A DNA stretch of 39,581 bases, taken from assembly GCA_025055015.1 (NCBI GenBank), contig JANWYQ010000139.1, positions 1 to 39,581 on the forward strand, written 5' to 3'. The DNA is from Caldilineales bacterium (GTDB taxonomy: Bacteria; Chloroflexota; Anaerolineae; JAAEKA01). Below are positions 16,501 to 22,820 of this stretch, in pieces. The first letter of the stretch is position 1. Every line of letters starts with the position of its first letter. Made by a program: the position numbers and the translations under genes. Below the pieces are notes generated by a model that saw nothing but the letters and a program-made list of their open reading frames with translations, made no database searches and was not told the DNA's origin.

Positions 16501-17687
16501 GGGGGAGTAGCTCCTGAGGACCTGGGGAGAGGCTGCGCTGTCCGGCCTGGGCCTCGCAGCCTGAAGACAAGGGCCGCTATGGTGACGGCAGCCCAGCTGG
16601 CGGCGCCCAAGGCGATGGTGAGCTCGCGGCTGGGCAGGGGGTAGCGGGCGTACCAGTAGTGGGGGGTGCTGAGGAAGGCGGCCGCGGCGATGATGGCCAA
16701 CATGGGGCGGTTGGGCCAGATCTCCTCCTGGACGATCGTCCCAAGCAGCCAGTAGAAGGCGGGGAAGGCCGGCGCCATGAGCCGCTCGTTGGCCGAGCCC
16801 AGCAGGCTGGAGGCGAAGGTCAGCAGGATCAGGGCGGCGGTCCAGCGGTGGGCGCGGAAGAAGCGCGCAGTGGCGCCTAGGAAGATCAGCGGCAGAAAGG
16901 TCAGCGGCTTGAGGGAGTTGCCGAACTGCCGCGCCCAGAACTCCAGCTCGAAGAACTTGGGACCGAAGCGCAAAAACGCCTTGAGCGGCTCGTAGCTGCC
17001 GGGCACGTCTGCCCGGAGCTGGGTGCGCAGGACCACGGTGATCAGCACGGCCGGCAGGGTGGCCAGCAGCAGCTTGGCGCCGTCGCTGCGCAGGAGGCGC
17101 CGCTCCCACAGGAAGACCGCGGCCGTGGCCGGCGCCAGCACCCAGGTCTCCCGGCTCAGCGCGCCCAGAGCGATGAACAGCCCAAACCACCCCCACCGTC
17201 GGTCCAGCATGGCCCACAGCGCCGCCAAGAGCAACACCAGGGAGAGCACGTCGTTGGTGTGGAAGGTGAGCCACGCAGTGATGCCGAAGAGGTGGGTGTT
17301 CATGGTGAACAGGGCGGTGGTGTAGGCCGCCACCCCGCGGCTTAGCCCCACCCGGCAGAGGAAGAGGTAGAACAACAGGGCCAGGGTGACGAAGGCGGCG
17401 TAGTTGACCACCTGGAACCCCACGATGATGTCGGAGAAGAGGAGGCCGACGGTGTAGGTGCCCAGCAGGCGGTAGCGGAAGGGCGCCGCGGCCTCGGCCG
17501 AGAAGCCGGGCGCTGCGGCAGCCATGGAGCGATAGTGCCAACCGTCCCAGCGATCGGCGGGCGGCTTGGTCCAGTCCACCTGGCCCCACAGGAAAAGCAT
17601 GACCGCCGTTGCCAGCAGCACTGCCAGCAGGTAGGGCAGGTGGCTGCGCCAAGCAGCCTTGGAGGGGGTAGAGGCGGTTGCGCTCAT
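16497..17687 (-). CDS. Polytopic membrane protein, GT-C glycosyltransferase-like
   Basis: 396 aa with about ten hydrophobic helices (e.g. LPYLLAVLLATAVMLFLWG at 17-35). An acidic/aromatic first outside loop (KPPADRWDGWHYRS) and the motif ALSRETWVLAP are reminiscent of GT-C enzymes that use polyprenyl-phosphate sugars. This is a weak resemblance; no catalytic assignment can be made. The ATG at 17687 overlaps the methyltransferase TGA (ATGA), and its own TGA overlaps the TTG of the deacetylase. The context suggests envelope polysaccharide work. Confidence 0.65.
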   Translation of the reverse strand: MSATASTPSKAAWRSHLPYLLAVLLATAVMLFLWGQVDWTKPPADRWDGWHYRSMAAAAPGFSAEAAAPFRYRLLGTYTVGLLFSDIIVGFQVVNYAAFVTLALLFYLFLCRVGLSRGVAAYTTALFTMNTHLFGITAWLTFHTNDVLSLVLLLAALWAMLDRRWGWFGLFIALGALSRETWVLAPATAAVFLWERRLLRSDGAKLLLATLPAVLITVVLRTQLRADVPGSYEPLKAFLRFGPKFFELEFWARQFGNSLKPLTFLPLIFLGATARFFRAHRWTAALILLTFASSLLGSANERLMAPAFPAFYWLLGTIVQEEIWPNRPMLAIIAAAAFLSTPHYWYARYPLPSRELTIALGAASWAAVTIAALVFRLRGPGRTAQPLPRSSGATPP

Positions 17688-18337
17688 GGTCGTTTGCGGG
17701 CGCTCGCCACGAAGTGGCGGCCCTGGATCACCACCAGGTCGGCGAAGCCGGCCCGTTCCAGCTCTCGACGGATGGACGCCGTTGTCTGAAACGACTCGTA
17801 GTGGCCGTCGGAGGGGAAGGGCAACAGCCGTCCGGTGAGGTGCAGCAGCGCGCCGTTGGCCAAGACGTAGCACCGGTAGAGGGCGTGCTTCAGCTGGCGC
17901 TGGCGCAGGTTCTCGGCCAACAGGCGCAAGGTGCGCCGAAGGGAATGGAGCACCAGCCACACCTCGCCGCCGACCGCAGTGACCCGGCCGATCTCGGCCA
18001 CGGCCGCGGGCAAGTAGGTCAGCGGCAGCGTCACGCGCGAGATCACCAGGTCGAAGCTGGCGTCGGCGAAGGGCAGGGCCTCGGCTGAGCCGGCCACAAA
18101 GCACACGGCCGACGTCAGCTCCTGGCCCAGCCGCAGCGCCTCCAGGTCCAGGTCCAGGCTGACCTGCAGCGCGTCGGCGGCAATCTGGTTGCGGCTAGCG
18201 ATGAGGGTCTGGCCCGCGCCGCCACCCACGTCCAGGATGCGGCGATGCCACGGCCGGATGGTGGGCATCACGTGCCGGGGGTCGTCGGGCGACTGGGCGA
18301 TGGCAAGCTCGCGCAGATGGTACTCACGAGAGGACAT
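17684..18337 (-). CDS. Class I SAM-dependent methyltransferase
   Basis: 217 aa. The Methyltransf_11-type fold is visible: motif I ILDVGGGAGQTL (residues ~34-45), the acidic strand-2 end SLDLDLEAL, AEALPFADASFDLVIS, and the post-motif strand GGEVWLVLHS. The substrate is unknown. The position as first gene of a cluster with a membrane GT-C-like protein and a polysaccharide deacetylase suggests glycan or glycolipid methylation. ATG 18337 has no strong ribosome-binding site; a TGCTACAAC -10-like sequence lies only 12 nt upstream, so the mRNA may have a very short leader. Confidence 0.8.
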   Translation of the reverse strand: MSSREYHLRELAIAQSPDDPRHVMPTIRPWHRRILDVGGGAGQTLIASRNQIAADALQVSLDLDLEALRLGQELTSAVCFVAGSAEALPFADASFDLVISRVTLPLTYLPAAVAEIGRVTAVGGEVWLVLHSLRRTLRLLAENLRQRQLKHALYRCYVLANGALLHLTGRLLPFPSDGHYESFQTTASIRRELERAGFADLVVIQGRHFVASARKRP

Positions 18338-18445
18338 GGCAGTGGTCAGGTTGTAGCAGAGCGGCCGGCAGCCGGGCTGTACCCGGGGTTGATCCGGCGC
18401 GCCGGCGCCCAGCCGCTCAGGGACGCAAGAGCAGGCGCCTCATCG

Positions 18446-21007
18446 TCACACCACCCGGATCTGCGAGCCGGCCTCGGTTTTCACCACCTCGATGCGCGCC
18501 GGGAACTGATCCTTGAGCTCCTCCAGGTGGGTGATCACCAGCACCCGCTGGAAGTCGTCCTGGATGGAGGTGATGGCCTGGACCAGGCGCTCGCGGCCCT
18601 GCGCGTCCTGGGTGCCGAAGCCCTCGTCAATGATGAGGGTTTGCAGGGCAGCGCCGGCTCGCCGGGCCAGCAGCTTGCTCAAGGCGATGCGCAGCGCGAT
18701 GTTGGCGCGAAAAGCCTCGCCGCCGGAGAAGAGATGGTAGTCGCGGCTGCCCAGCTCGTCGCTCAGGACGATCTCTAGGGTCTCGCGCGGCTCGCCGGTG
18801 GTGCGGGTCTCGCGCTGGGTCTCCAGGCGCAGGGCCATGCGGCCGTCGGTCATGCGGTGGAGCAGGCGGTTGGCCTCCGCCTCGATCTCCGGGATGGCGG
18901 TCTCGATGATCATGGCCGGGAGCCCGCGCTTGCTGAAAGCCGCCTGTAGCTCCTCGTAGAGCGCCTGTTGCTGGCGCAGCTGGTCTCGTCGGCGGGCGAG
19001 GACCTCGCGGCGGCGACGCTGCTCTTGGCAGGCGTCCAGGCGCTGCTGGGCGGCGCCCAGGCGCTCGCGCGCCCGCTGCTCCTCGGCTACCAGCTTCATC
19101 AGCTCAGCGGAGAGGGTCCGCAGCTCCTGCTCCACTTGCGGCAGGCGGTCCAGCTCTCGCCGTAGCCCATCGGCCTGAGCCCGCTGGGCATCCAGCTCCT
19201 CTTGCCGGCGCCGGCGCTGAGCCCGCCAATCCTCGGCCTGGGCTTGCAGGTCCGCATGGCGCTCGCGCGCGGACTGGAGCCGGCGATGGCGCTCCTCGAA
19301 GGGCTCGTAGGTCCGCAGGGCCTCCCGCGCCGTCGCGTGGGCTCGCTCGTCGTAGCCGACGGCGGCCATCTCGGCCTCGATCTGAGCCAGGGCGGCGCGC
19401 TCCGCCGCAGCGTAGTCGCCGGCGGCCAGCCGAGCGCGCACGCGGCTCAAGCCCTCCTCTACCGCGGCGATCTCGCCGGCCGCGCGCCGTGCCTCGGCTA
19501 GCTGGGCTTCAAGACGGGCGACTTCCCGCTGGGCGTCGGCGCGGCGGCGGCGCAGGTCAGCGTCCAGCGCACTGCGCTCTTTTTCAAGGGCCTTGACCTG
19601 CTGGTCCATTTCTTGCAGGCGAGCCTTGTTGGTGCGGTACTGCGCGCGCCTTTGCTCCAGCTGCTCACGGAATTCGCTCACGATCCGGTCACGCTCGCTC
19701 ACGTCTAGTGAACGGTTGCAGGTGGGGCAGACCGCCCCCAGGCCCTCCAGCCGAGCGATCCGCTTGCTCAGCTCGTCGCCCTCCTTGTGGAGCGCTTCGT
19801 TGTGGGCGTTTAGCTTAGCGCTCTCCTCGCGCAGCGCCTGCACCTGGGCGGTCAGGTCTTGGAGCCGCGCGTCCTCCGCCTGTAGCTGCGCCAGCGCCGC
19901 CTGGGCCTGGGTCAGCTGCTCTTGTAGGGTGGGCTCCTGCTCCGCCCGGGCCTGCAGGTTCGCCAGCCTCTCCGCCGCTGCGCCGACCTCTACCTCCAGG
20001 CGCTGCCGTTCCTGGTGCACTTTCTCCGCCGTCTGAGCGCGGGCCCGCTCCAGCGCTATCTGGCGGGCCAGCCGTGCGCTGTGGGCCTGCTCGGCCTCGC
20101 GCGCGGCGCGCAGCGCCGCGTAGCCGGCCTCGATGGCGGCTGCATCGGCCAGCAAGGCCTCGCCTTCGGCCAGGCGTTCCAGAGTGCGCCGCAAGGACTC
20201 CTCGATCCGCGCCAGCTCCTGCTGCAGGCGGGCGGTCTGGCGTTCGACGTCCTGAAGCCGTTGCTGCTGCGCCCTTAGGTGCTGGTGTTCGGCGCTGCGC
20301 TCGCGCTGGGCGTCCTCGGCCATGCGGCGGCGGTCGCTGCATTCGATCACCTGCGCTTGAGCGATTTGCAATTCGCTCGCGTACTGCGCCTCCCGCGCCA
20401 GCTCCTCGTCAATGGCCGCGATCTGCGCCTCCAGGCGGTCGGCCTCCTCCTTGTGGCTGCGCGCCCTCTCCTTAGCCCGCTTCTCGTAGAGGTCGTAGCG
20501 ACTGAGGCCCAGGATCTCCATGAGGATCTCCTTGCGCTCGGCCGGCGACCTCAGGGTGAACTCGTCGGCCCGGCCCTGCCGCAGATAGGCGGAGTTGATG
20601 AAGGTGTCGTAGTCCATGCGCAGCAGCGCCACGATGCGCTGCTCGGTCTCCCGAATGGTGGGCTCGGTGAGCACCCGCCAGGTGCCGTTGGGCTCCTGAA
20701 CCTGTAGCTCCAGCACCGACTTACCGCCCTTGCCCCGGCGCTCGCGCGCGCGGTAGACGCGGTAGCGCTGGTCGCCCAGGGCGAACTCGAGCTCCACCCA
20801 CATCTCGGTCTCCCCGAGGGTGATCAACTCGTCGGCCTGGCTGACCCGCGCCTGTCCCCACAGCGCCCAGGTCATGGCGTCCAGCAGGGCGGACTTACCG
20901 TGGCCGTTGTCCCCGGACAGGCAGGCCAGGTGGAGGCCGCTGAAGTCCAGCGGCTCCGGATCGCGGTAGCACATGAAGTTGTGCAGGGACAGTCGTAGGG
21001 GGATCAT
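18446..21007 (-). CDS. sbcC: Rad50/SbcC-type SMC-like ATPase
   Basis: 853 aa. Walker A GDNGHGKS lies at residues ~33-40 and the Q-loop-like NSAYLRQG near 140. Long heptad coiled coils flank a zinc hook CPTC near residue 425. The ABC signature FSGGEAFRANIALRIALSKLL is near 757 and Walker B LIIDEGFGTQD near 785, with the H-loop ITHLEELK. All motifs are intact. Partnered with the Mre11/SbcD nuclease it processes DNA ends and hairpins, but no sbcD is in the window. The length is short for E. coli SbcC and typical of Rad50-like forms. The ATG overlaps the TGA of the WlbA-like gene (ATGA), so translation is coupled to sugar-nucleotide genes. The symbol reflects the family only. Confidence 0.92.
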   Translation of the reverse strand: MIPLRLSLHNFMCYRDPEPLDFSGLHLACLSGDNGHGKSALLDAMTWALWGQARVSQADELITLGETEMWVELEFALGDQRYRVYRARERRGKGGKSVLELQVQEPNGTWRVLTEPTIRETEQRIVALLRMDYDTFINSAYLRQGRADEFTLRSPAERKEILMEILGLSRYDLYEKRAKERARSHKEEADRLEAQIAAIDEELAREAQYASELQIAQAQVIECSDRRRMAEDAQRERSAEHQHLRAQQQRLQDVERQTARLQQELARIEESLRRTLERLAEGEALLADAAAIEAGYAALRAAREAEQAHSARLARQIALERARAQTAEKVHQERQRLEVEVGAAAERLANLQARAEQEPTLQEQLTQAQAALAQLQAEDARLQDLTAQVQALREESAKLNAHNEALHKEGDELSKRIARLEGLGAVCPTCNRSLDVSERDRIVSEFREQLEQRRAQYRTNKARLQEMDQQVKALEKERSALDADLRRRRADAQREVARLEAQLAEARRAAGEIAAVEEGLSRVRARLAAGDYAAAERAALAQIEAEMAAVGYDERAHATAREALRTYEPFEERHRRLQSARERHADLQAQAEDWRAQRRRRQEELDAQRAQADGLRRELDRLPQVEQELRTLSAELMKLVAEEQRARERLGAAQQRLDACQEQRRRREVLARRRDQLRQQQALYEELQAAFSKRGLPAMIIETAIPEIEAEANRLLHRMTDGRMALRLETQRETRTTGEPRETLEIVLSDELGSRDYHLFSGGEAFRANIALRIALSKLLARRAGAALQTLIIDEGFGTQDAQGRERLVQAITSIQDDFQRVLVITHLEELKDQFPARIEVVKTEAGSQIRVV

Positions 21008-21999
21008 GGCAAGGTTCCGACAGGCTGTTCGGTCAGGCTGGCGATCACCTGGGCCTCGATGCGCTCCGCCACGGCCATCACCCGCAGCGCGTCCTCGCCC
21101 CCCACCTGGGGCGTGCAGCCGTCGCGCACGCAGGCCAGGAAGTGCTGGATCTCGGCGTAGAGGGGCTCCACCGGCGGCACGTACACCTGCTCGATCAGCC
21201 CCTCCTGGCGATAGAGCACCTCCCCGCGCTGGGCGAAGTAGTCGGCGGCCGACTGGCGGTAGATCATCACCGTGCGGGCCAGGAAGTCCGCCACCACGTA
21301 GGCGTCGGCAGTGGTGACCGAGAGCTGGCGCACCTTGTGCTGCGTGACCTTGCTGGCAGTGACGCTGGCCACCGGGCCGTTGACGAAGTTGAGGATGGCC
21401 ATGACGTGGTCGAGCTGGGGGGAGCGGAGGCGGCCACCGATGGCCTGCACGCTGCGCAGCGGCGCGCCCACCAGCGTCATGATCAGGTCCAGGTCGTGCA
21501 CCATCAGGTCGAACACCACGCTGACGTCGGCCGCGCGCGTGGCAAAGGGGCTGAGCCGCCGGGCGTCCAAGCCCAGAATGTGGTGGTCCGAGAGCACGTT
21601 CATCAGCTCCACGAAGGTGGGGTTGAAGCGCTCAACGTGGCCGACCTGCAGCACCAGCCCCAGCTGCCGGGCGCGCTCGGTGAGGTCGCGGGCGGCCTCC
21701 AGGGTGGAGGCCAGGGGCTTCTCGATCAACACATGCACCCCATGCTCCAGGCTGGCCAGGCCGATCTCGTGGTGAGAGGCGGTGGGGGACGCAATGCACA
21801 CGGCGTCTACCTGATCCAACAGCGCGCGGTAGTCAGTGTAGGCTTCGACCCCATAGCGACCGGCGATGGTTTCGGCGCGGTGCCGGTCAATGTCGGCCAC
21901 ACCCACCAGCTTGCTGCCGGGAATGGTGGCGCACACACGGGCATGGTGCTGGCCCATGTTGCCCACGCCGATCACGCCGGTGCGGATCTGTTTGTTCAA
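21004..21999 (-). CDS. Gfo/Idh/MocA oxidoreductase, WlbA/WbpB-like
   Basis: 331 aa. The Rossmann start GVIGVGNMGQHHARV is followed by the IEKPLA motif (family catalytic Lys, near residue 95), GHVERFNP and a C-terminal alpha/beta domain with DLMVHDLDLIMTLVG. Sequence style and the adjoining WlbB-like acetyltransferase suggest a UDP-sugar 3-dehydrogenase acting before a 3-amino sugar step; the aminotransferase (WlbC/WbpE) is absent here. The start is TTG 21999, with AAGGAG 7 nt upstream and TTGA overlap with the preceding stop; the 373-aa ORF in the track is over-extended. Confidence 0.85.
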   Translation of the reverse strand: MNKQIRTGVIGVGNMGQHHARVCATIPGSKLVGVADIDRHRAETIAGRYGVEAYTDYRALLDQVDAVCIASPTASHHEIGLASLEHGVHVLIEKPLASTLEAARDLTERARQLGLVLQVGHVERFNPTFVELMNVLSDHHILGLDARRLSPFATRAADVSVVFDLMVHDLDLIMTLVGAPLRSVQAIGGRLRSPQLDHVMAILNFVNGPVASVTASKVTQHKVRQLSVTTADAYVVADFLARTVMIYRQSAADYFAQRGEVLYRQEGLIEQVYVPPVEPLYAEIQHFLACVRDGCTPQVGGEDALRVMAVAERIEAQVIASLTEQPVGTLP

Positions 22000-22613
22000 T
22001 CGGCTTCTCCTTCTTCTGGCGCGCCTGGCAGCGCGCGAGGGAGATGATAGGTGGCGTCGCACGCCTCGCAATAGTAGACGCCGCCCGTTGCGTCGGACCG
22101 CACGAGACGCAGCCGGCGTCCGCACCGGCAGACAAAGCCGACCAGCCGCGCCGGGATGCCCATCACCAGGCCGTAGTCGGGCACATCGCGCGTGACCACG
22201 GCGCCAGCGGCCACCATGGCGAACGCGCCGATGGACAGGTCGGGCAAGACGATGCAGCCGGCGCCCAACGACGCGCCGTAGCCCACGTGGATGGTGCCCA
22301 CCTCCCAGTCGGCGTCCCGCTTCAAGGTGCCGTCGGGGTTGATGGCCCTGGGCAGGCGGTCGTTGGTCAGGATGGCGCCGGGGCCGACGAACACGCCGTC
22401 CTCCAGGGTGACGCCGTGGTAGATGAAGGCGCCGTTCTGCAGCTTGCAGCGGTCGCCGATGCGCACACCCACGTCAACGTAGACCCCCTTGCCAAGGATG
22501 CACTGGCGTCCGACCGACGCGTGCTCGCGCACTTGCGCGTGATGCCAGATCTGGGTGTCCTCGCCGATGGTGGCCAGGGGCGACACCTCGGCTGTGGGAT
22601 GAATTCTGACCAT
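21996..22613 (-). CDS. Hexapeptide-repeat (left-handed beta-helix) acyltransferase, WlbB/WbpD-like
   Basis: 205 aa. The start MVRIHPTAEVSPLATIGEDTQIWHHAQV begins a hexapeptide ladder, with the typical WbpD/WlbB stretch ILGKGVYVDVGVRIGDRCKLQNGAFIYHGVTLEDGVFVGP and the PARLVGFVC end. These enzymes N-acetylate a UDP-3-amino-sugar. A C-terminal zinc-ribbon-like tail (CRCG...CEAC) is added, as seen in some family members. ATG 22613 fits the homology start; the longer GTG start at 22670 in the track would overlap the promoter. First gene of the WlbB-WlbA-SbcC cluster. Confidence 0.85.
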   Translation of the reverse strand: MVRIHPTAEVSPLATIGEDTQIWHHAQVREHASVGRQCILGKGVYVDVGVRIGDRCKLQNGAFIYHGVTLEDGVFVGPGAILTNDRLPRAINPDGTLKRDADWEVGTIHVGYGASLGAGCIVLPDLSIGAFAMVAAGAVVTRDVPDYGLVMGIPARLVGFVCRCGRRLRLVRSDATGGVYYCEACDATYHLPRALPGAPEEGEAD

Positions 22614-22670
22614 AGCGGAGAGACAGAAAGAGTTGGAAATCGCTGCCTGGAGCCAGGCCTGACGCGCCAC

Positions 22671-22699
22671 AGTTTACCACCAAAGGCTGCTCCTGGCTA
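22671..22699 (-). promoter_or_regulatory. Possible promoter for the WlbB-WlbA-SbcC operon
   Basis: Minus-strand TAGCCA (22694-22699), 17 bp, TAAACT (22671-22676). The -35 is weak and the -10 acceptable. It lies just after the terminator of the preceding gene, as expected for a new transcription unit. Confidence 0.45.
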
Positions 22700-22722
22700 C
22701 TTCTCGCCCGGGCGCCACACAA

Positions 22723-22759
22723 AGCTGCCGCCCCTGCGTTGGACGCAGGGGCGGCAGCT
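22723..22759 (-). terminator. Intrinsic terminator after the 939-aa secreted protein gene
   Basis: Perfect 17-bp stem AGCTGCCGCCCCTGCGT (22723-22739) with a 3-nt loop. Read on the minus strand it is followed by TTTGTGT. It lies about 60 nt downstream of the stop at 22821. Confidence 0.8.
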
Positions 22760-22820
22760 CGAGGTAGATCCGCTCCTGGCCAAGGGCTGACGGCCGAGCC
22801 AAGAGGGAGCGAGGCGCCGG

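Noticed and set aside
15574-17652. 692-aa minus-strand ORF as one protein
   Set aside because: Only the part after 16500 has deacetylase motifs; the N-terminal 380 residues are a frame shadow of the membrane protein gene.
22645-22658. GCCTGG-AG-CCAGGC palindrome in the WlbB leader
   Set aside because: Six-bp arms are expected by chance at this GC content; not a supported regulatory site.
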